Of a DNA stretch of 64,000 bases, positions 11,651 through 23,659 are shown piece by piece. Numbering within the stretch: position 1 is the stretch's first letter; every line of letters begins with the position of its first letter. The DNA comes from Maylandia zebra (taxonomy: Eukaryota > Chordata > Actinopteri > Cichliformes > Cichlidae), in assembly GCF_041146795.1 (NCBI RefSeq), contig NC_135169.1, positions 7,894,264 through 7,958,263 of the forward strand, written 5' to 3'. A model generated the notes under the pieces. That model saw only the letters and a program-made list of their open reading frames with translations, ran no database searches and was not told the origin of the DNA. Both the position numbers and the translations under genes were made by a program.

Positions 11651-12219
11651 ACAAGCAAAGATATGATGAGAGGGAAAATGTGCACTGTGGAGCAGCAGCT
11701 CAAATTAGCAGAAAAGAGGTGAAGAGGAAGAACTTTGTTGTGAAATGAGGTAAAGAAACTGAAATTTGTGCTTAAAACAAGTGAAAAAGCTGAACTCTGA
11801 AATCCTGCTAAAACAGCAGAAGAGGCTGATATTTTTCAGCTACTCATTGAGCCAAACTGGTTCTCACGTAACTGAAAAAAGGTGGAAAAGCTTAAAATTC
11901 TAATGAAAACAGCAGAAGAGGCTGAGTGCACTGTGGAACAGAAGCTCAAATTAGCAGAAAAGAGGTGAAAACAGCAGAAGAGGGTGAGATTTGTGCTGAT
12001 AAGAGGTGAAACTGCGGAACCAATCAGAGGTACTGCTTCTGTCTGCTTCATCAGGCTGTGTACTTGTATGTATTTCTGCCATAGACTGTTAACCAGAATC
12101 TGAGGTCCATATTAGAAAAGCTGCTAAAATCATTAAACTTTGCAGAATTGTAATAAATTATCAATATGAATTACCGGTCTGTGATAGTGTATAAATTTGT
12201 AGTTAAAAAAAAAACATGT

Positions 12220-12291
12220 GGGCCAAGGTGGAATCGAACCCACGACCTCTGGTCTGAAGAGCGGTGTCATTACCAATCGCGCCACCTCTAA
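12220..12291 (-). other. tRNA-like sequence, best-preserved of the four
   Basis: The minus strand starts GAGGTGGCGCGATTGGTAAT and contains GTGGGTTCGATTCCACC. Seven acceptor-like pairs form if one G-T is allowed (GAGGTGG with CCACCTT). The T-arm then shares bases with that acceptor and looks one base short. This is either a decayed tRNA or a tRNA-derived repeat head. Confidence 0.4.
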
Positions 12292-12539
12292 GGGGGCGGG
12301 CGCTTTGAAAAAAAGGGTGATGAGGAGTCAGAATTAGATCGCGGTGAGACGCGAAAAACGCCGTTTTTTGGAGTTACAAAACGTCGTGTAACTCAAAAAC
12401 TAGGTGGGATAGAAGCATAATTCTTGCACTGGGTGAATCAGCGGACTTTGGTGTACTTTGACTGCGATTTACATAGCTCTTTGTATCTCCGTCGCGGAGA
12501 TATGACGAGAGAAGAAACGGCTTCATTTTCGGAATTTGA

Positions 12540-13400
12540 AAAATGAGAGGAGGACAGATTTCCACCCCTCAAACAAGTCTAACTCATCTCAGAACGGTAA
12601 TAGGTGAGAAAATAATTCTTGAATTGTGAGTGTCAGGAGTGTCTGAAGATATACAGGGACAAGCCTCATGTCTTAACTTTGCTTCGTTAAGGAGATATGA
12701 CGATTTGAAAATGCCTTCAGTTTCAGTATTTCAGCTCTGAGTTTCACAACCTCCCCATAGACTTTGAATGGGGAGTTTTTAGACCATGTGTCACTTCGAG
12801 GCAAATTGTGAAAAAAACGTAACTCTCACAATAATTATAGTGACACTGTCTTAAAGCCAGCAAAAATACCTACGTTTTGATGTATAATTTGTGGAAGTTG
12901 AGTGGAAATTGAGCGAGTAGCAAGGAGTTGTTCAGACATGAAGAGAAAATTCAGAACGGACGAGTGTGCAGTGGGAGTTAATTGCATAGCAACCATAGCA
13001 ACACATGTATTTTCTGAAAAATCACAAAGTTGTAACTGAAAACTTAAAGAGTCATTACATGAAAACGGTAACAGATATGAAAAAGCTGAATCACACAGGA
13101 ATAGCCCAATCATCTGAGAACGTTTTAAAGTTTGAATGGAGTTTCTAGGTGAAAGTATGAGGAAGTAGTTAAGTTTCAAAGACAAGCAAGTTTTAGCAGA
13201 ATTGTAGAAGTTTCCCATTCATTTCAATGGGACAAATTAAAGGAAAAAAGTGTAATATTTTAAAAAGTATAATAGTAATAAGTACCAAAAGATATAGCAG
13301 TCGAAAGCAGAAATAGCAGAACAGTTTAGAGTTTGAATGGTAAAAATCGGCTGAAAACTGAGGGAGTAGTTAAGCGGCAAAGAAACGGAGCAACTAGAAT
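12540..13400. repeat. Inverted copy of the 2150-3000 repeat
   Basis: Reverse-complement relative of 2150-3000, including TTCCCATTCATTTCAATGGG near 13211. Both copies end near AT-rich TTATTATT-type tails. Confidence 0.7.
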
Positions 13401-13441
13401 AATAAAGGATAAAGAATAAAGAGAAACAGGATCTCAATAGT

Positions 13442-15880
13442 GTGGATGCCTACGGCATCCACCCAACAAGAAAACTTCATTTGTGGTGTGCTGGCTCACT
13501 CTAGTGGTATGTCGGGAGTAATGCGAGGCGGCCGCTGTGTCCCTGTGGACGCTTTTATTTTGTATAACTACCGGAAGTAGTTCCTGTGTACTGACGCTAG
13601 CTGGGTAGCTAGCGCCGCGTCGCTTAAAAAGCAGCCGGGCTTGTCTTAAACTTAAGAGGCTGACACTCGCTAAACCACCCGATCGCTCGCCAAGCGACTG
13701 TTTCACACTGGACTTATTTTTCGTTTATATGGGCCGATGATGCTGGTCGATGAGGAAAAACTAACTGAGTTGTTTGGTGGTGGCTAACGCGGAGCTAGCT
13801 AGCCACCGGTATGTGTCTCTTTCCCCTCATATGTGGGGAAAGAAACATGTGAGGCGGCCGCCGATCGACCGGTTTTCAGGTGAGAATGTAGGTGTGTAAA
13901 CGTCAAATATCTGCTCGTTTTGTCAAAACATCCCATATTAGCAACAGATTTCTCACGATGTTGCTGCTAGCCGGCTAGCTAGTTTGGCCGGCCGGCTAGC
14001 TAGCTCGGCTAGCTAGCGCCGCTTCGCTCAAAAGCACCCAGGCTTGGCTTTCAGTGAGGCGTCTCTAACTCCTTTCACCCCCGATCGCTCCGCAAACAGT
14101 CTTTGTCTTAGCTGGACTTATTTTTCGTTTATATGGGCCGATGATGCTGGTCGATGTGGAAAAAATAACTGAGTTGTTCATATACCGGTGGCTAGCTAGC
14201 TCCGCGTTAGCCACCGGTATATGTCTCTTCCCCTCGTATGCGGGGAAAGAAACACCGATCGACCGGTGGTGGCTAACGCGGAGCTCAATCGTGGATAAGG
14301 GAAACCCAATGCAGGAGATGCAGGCGGCTGGTGAACTGAATTTCAGGTAAGACGTTATTAACTGCACTCTATTTGGGTCAGATATAAACCGAGTTTAGGT
14401 GTAGTTTATTTTCGTTGTGCTGACAGTTACAATAACTGTACTGCGTGCTAGCTAGCACGACGGAGTTTCTATACAGCTGTGCGCGCTAAGTTACTGATTT
14501 TGAACTTTATGACAGCCTCCCCTATTTTCAGGCGAGAATGTAGGGGTGTAAACTTCAAATATCTGCTCGTTTTATCAAGAAGTCCCATATTTTATCAAGA
14601 AGTCCCATATCTCTCACGATGTTACTGCTAGCGCCGCATGGCAGCTAGCTGGCTAGGGCGGCTTGGCTGACACCTAGGCCGGGCTGACTGATACCCAGGC
14701 CGGCTCACGCTCACGTTTCACCGCCGCATGGCAGCTAGCCGGCTAGCTGGCTAGCGCGGCTTGGCTGCCACCCAGGCTGGGCTGGCTGACACCCAGGCCC
14801 GCTCACGCTGTCGTGTTATTTTTCATTTATATGGGCTGGTGATTCAGTATGAGTGTCCGGTGAACTGAATGTCAGGTAAGACGTTATGTATATGTAAGGT
14901 AGTGACTGGAATAAGTCACAAGGTGTCGCTGTTGAGCTGCATATATGTTGTAAATTTTAGCAATTTTGACCATTTGTCCTCTGCAGGACACCGTAGTTCA
15001 GATTTCTCGTTCGCGTGGGCGCCATCTTGGTTCAGTGTTTACTGTGATGTGCAAAGGTAAGCACTGTCAGTGGCGAACTGCATTGGTTTTGTTTAAAAAT
15101 AAGTGTTCCACTGTGTAAAATAGCGGTTTGTCATTTAAGCTGAGCATATATTTTGTTTATTGAGAGGTTCATGTATTGTCTGATGAGAGTATGAGACAAA
15201 GATATACTTTTCTTTCTTACTCTCATATAAAATATTTAGCTTTTATTAAATAGTTATCTGAATCTTACAACCAAAGTTTGTATAATAATACACAAGATTG
15301 GCTGTAGACCATTGTTAATCATTCAGAACACTGTGTAAAAATAACAAAAAACAAAAAGTGAATGAAAAGTGCATAAATATTTATTTTACGTGTTTGATGT
15401 GTGTGGCAGGGCGTGGTCTGCAGGGGAGGTGGACCCACCTCAGCGGCATCTGCAATCACGCCTCTCAGGTGTAAAGTCTGTGCTCTCTCTGCTTTTTTTT
15501 TTTTTTTTTTTTTTTTTGTGTATGTGTCGGGCTATGAGATGAAAAGCTACAGCCGGCTGTGTAGGTACAGCAACTATGTGTGAAAAGTGGTCCATAACGT
15601 AATGCTTCAAAGTGTGTTCATGCAAACATTGTTGGGTCTGCTTATGAACCTCTGCGCACAGCGTCTACAAATTGGGGCTGTACGAAGTCACCTCATCTTT
15701 ACACAAAACTGTAAGCTGTCATCTGTGAGGCGCGAGCGGTGTTTGGTTTTACCATAGTTCATGGTGGAGAATGGCTGCTCTGCTGAGTTTTGCTCTCTGT
15801 AGCTGTTTGAATGGCAAACTATACTGATTAGCGGCGGCATAGGCACACTTAAAATTTCTTCAGAAATTTTCGCTTTCTAG
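13442..15880. mobile_element. Hairpin-bounded interspersed repeat, long copy 2
   Basis: The left end is a hairpin of a related but different sequence (GTGGATGCC TAC GGCATCCAC, 13442-13462). From about 13705 to 15880 it is nearly identical to copy 1, including the right end with GGCATAGGCACACTT. The left end belongs to one subfamily and the right end to another, so this copy looks recombinant. It is inserted into, or truncates, the 3' part of the minus-strand LINE that begins at 15881. Confidence 0.6.
14179..14223. repeat. Perfect 16-bp inverted repeat (hairpin), copy 2
   Basis: Same sequence and spacing as 8651-8695, with no change in either arm. Confidence 0.9.
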
Positions 15881-17800
15881 TTTCATTTACTCTTTCTAAA
15901 TATACATTGTCAACACATATTTCTACTTCGATGTTTTTCTTTTGGTTTCCAAACAACATAAATTTGGTTTTATCTAGATTCAATGATAATTTATTTATAT
16001 CAAACCACTTCTTTAATATCGTTAATTCCTGTGTGATCATCTCCAAAACCTGTGGCAACTCCACACCTGAACACAGTATATTTGTGTCATCTGCAAATAT
16101 TACAAACTTTAAAATCTCCGATACTCTGCAGATATCATTTAAGTACATAATAAACATTTTTGGACCCAGTACTGAACCTTGAGGTACTCCACAAGCTATA
16201 TCCATCAAATTAGATTTATATTCATTTATTTGTACATATTGTTGCCTATTCCCTACATAGCTTTTTAACCATTCCAAAACCACTCCCCTAAACCCGTACT
16301 TTTCCAGTTTTTTTTAATAGAATTTCATGATTCACAGTATCAAACGCCTTCTTTAGATCTAAGAAAACTCCGAGCGCATACCTCTTATTATCCATACATT
16401 CCGTTATCTTTTCCATTAAATCTATCAGTGCCAAAGCTGTTGATCTGTTGTTTCTGAACCCATACTGACTATCTGTCATTAATTCATATTTTTCCACAAA
16501 ACTGTCAAATCTTTTTATGAAGAGTTTTTCCAGTATCTTAGAGAACTGGGAGAGTATTGACACTGGTCTATAGTTTGTAAAATGATGTCTTTCACCAGTT
16601 TTGTAAATGGGAATAACTTTAGCAACTTTCATTTTTTGTGGAAAAACTCCTTTTTGAAACGACAAGTTGAATATATATTTTAATGGTTTTACGATACCAT
16701 CAATAACTGTCTTTACCGTTACCATATCAATATCATTCCAGTCTGTACTGGTTTTGTTCTTAAGTCCTCTAACTATGTCATAAATCTCTTTCTCTTCCAC
16801 TGCTCTTAAAAACATTGAGCTACTATTCCTTTCAATATTTTCACCAGTGTCCCTTTCTATTCCATCAACCTTTATTTCTTCTGCCAGTTTTGGCCCTATG
16901 TTTACGAAGAATTCATTAAAGCCATTTACTATCTCCTCCATGTTATTAATACTTCTTGTCCCTTCTATAAAGTACCCAGGGTAATCATTATTCCTTGTTT
17001 CATTTTTGATTATTCTGTTTAATACATTCCATATATCTCTTGTGTTATCTTTATTGTGTTCTAACCTTTTAATGTAATACTCTCTTTTACAGGATCTCAT
17101 TATATTAGTTAATTTATTTTTGTAAGTTTTATACTTCATTTCAGTTTCTATTGTTCTCTCTTTTATGAATTCTCGATATAGGGTATTCTTTTTTTTGCTG
17201 GCATTTTGTAGTCCTTTTGTCATCCATGGTCTTCCTGCATAGTTGTGTTTCCTATTGATTTCAATTACTGGGCAGTTTTTATCAAGTAATGTGTTAAATG
17301 TTCTTAAAAATCCTTCGTAAGCTTTATTAACTTCTGTTTGTTCATATACAATATTCCAATCTTGCTTTAAAAGTTCATTTCTAAGACAATTTAAGGTCTT
17401 CTCTGTTCTTATTCTTTTGTAAATAATCTTATGTCCATCGTTGTTCACTTTATAATGGCAATTATACGATGCAAAGATCACTTATATCATAGATTAACAG
17501 CCCACTTTTTATCTTTCCTTCTATTATATTTGTAAATATATTATCTAATAGAGTTGCACAATGAGATGTTATTCTGGTCGGTCTTGTTATCAGTGGAAAT
17601 AAACCGATGCTGTACATGGAATCAATAAATTCTTCTGTACTCTTATTATGATTTGGATTCAATAAGTCAATATTAAAGTCCCCACAAATAAACATTCTTT
17701 TCTGATTTATATTTGTAAATAAGTCCTCCATATTATCCTTAAATATCTCAATCTTAGATCCTGGTGTTCTATATATACAACTGACTCATTAACACTCGAT
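15881..17800 (-). mobile_element. Non-LTR retrotransposon (LINE), truncated and frameshifted
   Basis: Reading the minus strand, 17731-17462 encodes the end of an endonuclease domain (GDFNIDLL, PTRITSHCATLLDNIF). 17481-16288 encodes the linker and first half of a reverse transcriptase (NYRPVSILSQFSKILEKL, QYGFRNNRSTA, FLDLKKAFDTVNHEIL). 16283-15849 encodes the second half (GVPQGSVLGPKMF, catalytic FADD). Frame changes fall near 17470 and 16285. The 5' end is missing beyond about 17800 and the 3' end is cut by the repeat ending at 15880. It is a Jockey/CR1-like superfamily element; the clade is not settled by eye. It is inactive. Confidence 0.85.
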
Positions 17801-17928
17801 TCAGTAAAAAGAATCAAATTTACCATCACTACCCAACATCAGAGGAGCTACAGGGAGTGCAGCCTGATGTGCTTCACAGAGTCGTGGCTAACTGCGCTAA
17901 CTCCGGACTCACACGTAAACATGGATGG

Positions 17929-18785
17929 TGTCACTACCCGATCCGTACCGGAAACCCGATCGGTACCCCGCATGCGCGAAAGGTTTCTACTTCCAGTCGT
18001 AGCGTTTTACGATAGTTATGGGTCAGAGTATCTGTTAAGATGTTAAGAATAACAAGTATATCTTAAAATGTTTGCAATAATGAAGCATTTCAGTACAATG
18101 TAGACAAAAACGAAAAATAAAAAGATAGTGACGGATCAGGACTCCCGATCCTTACTGCGCATGTGTAAAGTCTGACCGTACAAATCGAGTCTACCCGATC
18201 CGTAACGCGCATGTGCAGATGTTTTCTTCTTCTTCTGTTCGTTTAATGGCAGTGTACTCCCCAGTGTACGAGGATACCGCCACCTGCTGACCGAGCGAAT
18301 AAACCCTATTATAAACTGAATTAGCGTCATTACAAACGTGTGTTAATTTTGATTTAATGATAGTCGAGTGTGTTTATGCTTGTCTGTGAGGAGAGGATTG
18401 TTGGAATAGTGATGATGATGTGCGCTATCACTGTCAATTGTCAGTAAACACTTCATCTGGCTGATGAATCTACACGTGAGATATTACAAAGTCTGCATTA
18501 TTAACTCTGTCATTAGGTGCCATTCTCCTTATTTTACGGCGCTGTTGCTCAATCGGGGGACACTCTCTGTTGAGGAGAAAAGCATGAATTTCTTTGTATA
18601 CGGATTATCCATTGTTTAAATGTCCCGGGCAGTCGAAAAGGAGGCAGAGCTGTTGAGAAATGCTAGGAGCTAACTGTATCATTCAAATATATTGAATGTC
18701 GCAATGTTGGCAAAGAGAGGAAGTGACGTAAGATTCGCGCATGCGGGGTACCGATCGGGTTTCCGGTACGGATCGGGTAGTGACA
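17929..18785. mobile_element. 857-bp MITE with 52-bp perfect terminal inverted repeats (copy A)
   Basis: TIRs begin TGTCACTACCCGATCCGTAC and are identical for 52 bp at both ends. The target site GATGG is present at 17924-17928 and again at 18786-18790. Removing the element and one GATGG leaves an uninterrupted LINE reading frame, which confirms the borders. No transposase is encoded. TGT...ACA ends with a 5-bp TSD would fit a Ginger-type origin, though some hAT lineages also have 5-bp TSDs. A second copy is at 38000-38857 in opposite orientation. Confidence 0.92.
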
Positions 18786-21094
18786 GATGGTTTTCATCTG
18801 ATCCAGGCCGACAGAACAGCGGAGAGTGGTAAGAAGAGAGGAGGGGGTCTGGCTGTGTTTGTGAACGATAGATGGTTTAACTCTGGGCATTTATCTATCA
18901 AAGAGACGCTATGCTGTAAGGACATTGAGCTGCTAGCAGTTAGCATGAGACCGTACTATCTACCACGAGAGTTTACACATGTGATTATGATAGCTGTGTA
19001 TGTCCCGCCCTCTGCTAGTGCTGCAGCAGCCTGTGAGGTCCTGCACACTGTAACCAGCAGACTCCAAACACAGCACCCTCAGGCCCTTTTCCTGATCTCT
19101 GGGGACTTTAATCACATCTCCCTGTCCTCCACTCTCCCCACCTTCACCCAGTATGTCAGCTGCTACACCAGAGACAATAAAACATACAGCTCATCACCTC
19201 TCCCTCCCCTGGGGGGCTCAGATCACAATCTGGTTCATCTCCAGCATGTGTATAAACCTCTAGTACACAGAGAACCAGTTGTGAAACACACAGTAAGGAA
19301 ATGTTCAGCACAGACTGAAGAGGCCCAGAGGGACTGTTTCCATTCTACTGTGTGGGACAGCCTCTGCAGCCCCCTGGAGGATGACCTCAACAGCATCACA
19401 GACTGCATTACAGATTACATGAACTTCTGTGTGGACAACACCGTACCCATCAAAAAGGTACGGTGTTTTTCTAACAACAAGACATGGATAAATCCTGAAA
19501 TTAAGGCTCTTCTCAAGGAGAAGAAGAGTCTTTAGATCTGCAGACAAACAGGAGCTGAGAGTTGTTCAGAAGAAGCTGAATTAGAAGATAAGGCAAGGAA
19601 AGGGAAACTACAGGAGGAAGATGGAAGAGCAGCTGCAACAGGACAACATCAGAGGGGTTTGGAACAGCCTGAAGACAATCTCAGGACAAAAACCGACCCC
19701 CCAGGCTGCAGGAGACCTGGGGTGGGTGAATGACCTAAATAAATATTTGAATAGGTTTGATCAAACACCCACCCCTCCCACAGCATCGTCCCCCCTGCTG
19801 CAATCTCCTTCATCTTCAGGGACTGCCTGTCCTTCATCTCAGGACTTCACACCTCTCAGCTTCACACCTCCCAGCTCCCAGTCGTTACACCCACCCCCAC
19901 ACACCCCATGAGCTTCGCAAGATCAAGGTGTGGAAGGCTGCAGGTCCAGATGGCGTCAGCTCCAGGCTCCTGAGATGCTGCGCAGATGAACTGTGTGGCA
20001 TCCTAGGATATCTGTTCAACCTGAGCCTGTCACTGGGGAAAGTACCACAGCTGTGGAAGACCTCCTGTGTGGTACCGGTACCAAAGACCTCCCATCCCAA
20101 GGACCTCAGCAGCTACAGGCTGGTAGCCCTGACATCGCATCTGATGAAGACCCTCGAGAGGTTGGTTCTAAACCATCTGCGCCCCCTGGTGAGGTCTTCA
20201 TTGGATCCGCTGCAGTTTGCTTACCAGCCTGGCACTGGGGTGGAGGACGCCATAATCTACCTCCTGCACCGAGCTCTGACTCACCTGGAGAAGCCTGGAA
20301 GCACTGTGAGGATCATGTTCTTTGATTTCTCCAGTGCTTTCAACACCATCCAGCCACGACTTCTGAGAGACAAGCTGGAGCTATCAGGAGTGGACCACCA
20401 CATGTCCCAGTGGATACTGGACTACCTCACAGAACGCCCACAGTATGTGAGGACACAGAGCTGTGTCTCTGATACGCTGGTCTGCAGTACGGGGGCCCCA
20501 CAGGGAACTGTGCTGGCACCGTTCCTCTTCACCCTCTACTCTGAGACCTCTCCATCAACTCCCCACGCTGCCACCTACAGAAGTTCTCTGACGACTCTGC
20601 CATAGTCGCCTCATCACAGGTGAGGACGACTCAGAGTACAGACAGTGGACTCTGGACTTTGTAGACTGGTGTCAGCAGAACCACCTGCTGATCAACACCG
20701 GGAAAACCAAGGAGTTGGTGGTGGACTTCCGGAGACGCAGACCCACCACACTGACACCGGTGAACATCCAGGGAGTGGACATTGAGATAGTGGACTCTTA
20801 TAGGTACCTGGGTGTTCACCTGAATAATAAACTGGACTGCAGCCACAACACCGATGCTCTTTACAGGAAGGGTCAGAGCAGACGCTACCTGCTGAGGCGG
20901 CTGAGGTCATTTGGAGTCCAGGGAGCGCTTTTAAAGACCTTCTATGACTCTGTGGTGGCATCTGTCATTCTTTACAGTGTTGTATGTTGGCGCAGCAGTT
21001 TATTGGCAGCTGAGAGGAAGAGGCTGGATAAACTCATTAGGAAGGCCAGCTCTGTTCTGGGATGCACCCTGGACCCAGTGCAGGTGGTGGAGAC

Positions 21095-22126
21095 TAGGGA
21101 TGGGTATCGTTTAGGTTTGATCCGATACCGGTGCCAAATCGGTACTTTTGAAACGGTGCCGGTGCTTAAACGGTGCTCAAACCGGTGCTTAAAGAATGGA
21201 GAACACAAAATTGGTCCAAAAACCTCCCATGTTCAGCTGTTTTTTTGTAAAAAGATAACCGTGTTAGCCTTTTCTGCAGCTATGGGGCATATATGGTATC
21301 ACTCTTGGCTGGAAGCAGTGCTTAAACAATGGAAAAAACACAAACTTTGTCCAAAAACCTCTCATGTTTAGCTGTTTCCCTCTTTTTCTTTGGTCATTTT
21401 AGCCTTTTTGGCCAGGGTGAAGGGAGCATCTGCCATCAAACAAGAAGACAGCCGCATGTAGCTATGATGATGTTTGCTAGTTCACCTTACATGCATTAAT
21501 GTAATAACGTGGTTAGCCTACTCAACGTAAATTACACACGAACAACATTAAGCTACTCACGCAGAGAAGAACGGCTGCTGCTGCATCATCATCCTCATCA
21601 TTTCTGCTACACTGGCAGGGCTAGGGGCCAGGACTCTCCTCTTCGGGTTCTTGGGGGATGTTGCTAACTCTGGGTCTGATAACAGGCAACCCACCCGCAG
21701 TAGATGTGCTTGGTGTGAGGTCTCGCAGCAAGCTATCAAATACGGCGCATTTCTCGGCTTTTAAAAAAACAAAACGCTATGCGTCGCCAGGTGTTTCATC
21801 GGATTCGAGGTGTTACCTCCTTTGACAGTATCACAGTATCAGCTTAAAGCACTTGTTGCAGGCTGCTGAGTTTGCATCTTTTGCTGTGAAGTACAGCCAG
21901 ACTTTGACCGCTTCGCCTTGGACTTTTTTAATCTGTAGCTCTGCTCTAAAAGAACGTACGTACCTAGCCCCGCCTACTATCCTTGGAAACGTAAAATGAT
22001 TGGCTAGAAGTGTATCACAGCTCAGGAAAATAAAGCACCGAAATGTGCGCTGCTTTTCAGTCTGGTTACTACCGTTTATGTCAGAACCGGTGCCATCATG
22101 GCACCGGACACCGGTACCCATCCCTT
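21095..22126. mobile_element. hAT-type non-autonomous transposon in the LINE
   Basis: Ends TAGGGATGGGTATCG and CGGTACCCATCCCTT form short inverted repeats. An 8-bp duplication, GTGGAGAC, flanks it at 21087-21094 and 22127-22134, typical of hAT elements. GC-rich ends (ACCGGTGCC motifs) surround a 1-kb interior without a transposase ORF. It interrupts the LINE C-terminal region. Confidence 0.9.
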
Positions 22127-22580
22127 GTGGAGACAGAAGGACTCTGGCCAAAATAACATCTCTGATGGACAGAGTCTCCCAGCCCATGCATGTACATGTT
22201 GCTGAACTGCAGAGGTCCTTCAGTGACAGAGTGCTGCATCCTCGATGCATGAAGGAGCGTTTCTACAGGTCCTTCCTCCCTGCAGCTGTCAGACTGTGCA
22301 ATCAGAACTGCTCCCAACAAACACAGATGTTTACATCTGCGCTATAACTGCAATAATTTAATCAACCGATCCACACTACAACCTGGTTTGCCTCTTATCT
22401 GTAGTTATTTTTATTTAATTTAATAACTGTACAGTATTTTTCGCAGAGAGCTGGGGAAGCCTCCCTCGAAACATCAGAGCAAGGATTAAAAACTGAGTTA
22501 AAGATTTTAAACAGAACTCGAGGATTGTGACTATTAGTTGCAGTTTGGCAGCCTGCCATAAACCAAAGACTTTTTCTCAT

Positions 22581-23260
22581 GGGATGTACCACTTTCAGAT
22601 GGGTGATATAAAACAGTCCAACTGATAATAGGTTTAATTTCATAAATCCATAACTTTTCAATATCTTTGATGTCGCCTGGTCAACTGTAAGTATGTAACC
22701 TTCTGGTTTCTGCTTTTTGTTGTGTATCTCTTTGGGCTGTGGCTGTACTTCAGTCTACAGTTTATCTCAAACATGCTTTTCCATAATAAATACCAACAGG
22801 ACAGTGTGCAATCAACTTTTACTTTGACTCCTCAATGCACATGGCACAAGGACCACCATACCATAAACACTCTCTCTGTAAACAGCAAACAAGGTTACTG
22901 TAAAAATAATTTAAATGTTGGGCATAAAATTACAAAGTGAGGCAAGTAACCATAACGTTATTACATATATATTGAACATAATTGTGTATAAAATCACCAA
23001 AATAATATTGCATCATACGTTTATATTATGAACTACGCAATTTAAGCGTGGCCAAAAAAATAAATACCCCTGCCATAAACAGGTCATCAGTTATTAGAGA
23101 ACAACTGTCAGGCTTCATCAGTATTTTAACATTGATTTAACATTTATTTAACACTTAGATTTCAGTCTTGAACCTTAATGAAGATTTGGATGAAAAATCA
23201 ACATGAATTCAATTTCAGCTTTTCCCAAAAGTCTCTGGGATTTTTAAAGTTATCTCAGGG
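22581..23260. repeat. Left flank of the MHC block (paralogous to 55780-62450)
   Basis: From GGGATGTACCACTTTCAG onward this segment matches 55783 onward and, after the insertions there, 61969-62420. It is the pre-insertion version: GTCAACTGTAAGTATG lacks the hAT MITE found at 55926, and CTTTTCCATAATAAATACC lacks the gypsy element found at 56480. The remainder to 23660 matches 62830-63200. No gene was recognised here. Confidence 0.85.
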
Positions 23261-23659
23261 TTCAGTAGATTGTAGTTTAGAGACAGAGCAGGACTGGAGC
23301 TGATTCAGCCTCTCAGAGACTGATTATGGTCCATCTAAGCTCACAGCAGAAGGATGAGGCCATCACGGCTGCTCCACCCTTCACAGGAGGAACCCCGACT
23401 CCTCCTGGACTAAAGGTTTGAGCAGATCACCTCTGCAGTTCTTCATCCGTCCACCAGGTGTCCTCAGTGCACCTGCATTCGCAGATCACCTGACCATCTG
23501 AGTCACCTGACCACCTGCTCCGTTTGTTTTGTTTTTATTTAATCTTTCTTTTCCATCCATGTGATCTTCATCGGGCTCTGATCAAAATGAGTTTATTATA
23601 ATGTCATTATTAATTTCTGTTTTCTATGTGTCTGTGTGTGTTTGTGGGCCTGGTGCCTC

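Larger units (their letters stand above)
10840..11950. repeat. Tandem duplication of a unit of about 555 bp
   Basis: Two head-to-tail copies (about 10840-11395 and 11396-11950) share AAGATGGCTGTATGTGTAAT, GCAGAGCGCATGCAAGCAG and GAGGTAAAGAAACTGAAATT in the same order. Each copy contains one tRNA-like B-box segment. A shorter motif (AGCAGAAAAGAGGTGAA and relatives) is scattered throughout as an irregular purine-rich repeat. Confidence 0.75.
17811..22400 (+). mobile_element. Non-LTR retrotransposon (L2/Maui-like LINE) interrupted by two DNA transposons
   Basis: Endonuclease sequence starts at about 17811 (CFTESWL), is interrupted at 17929-18785, and resumes in the same frame from 18786 (GGGLAVFVNDRW, GDFNH, GGSDHNLV) to 19538, where a stop and frame changes follow. 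Reverse transcriptase lies at about 19910-20600 (KVWKAAGPDGVSSRLL, DFSSAFNTIQPRLL, GAPQGTVLAPFLF). A small deletion disrupts the FSDDSA region near 20560-20605. The C-terminal segment runs 20640-21094, is interrupted by a hAT-type element to 22126, and continues to a stop at 22347. The 5' end is truncated and the element is not functional. The RT type resembles fish L2/Maui LINEs; the clade assignment is from recall of motifs, not alignment. Confidence 0.85.

Noticed and set aside
12220-12291. Functional tRNA gene
   Set aside because: Acceptor and T-arm compete for the same bases and the anticodon loop lacks the usual U33; kept only as tRNA-like.
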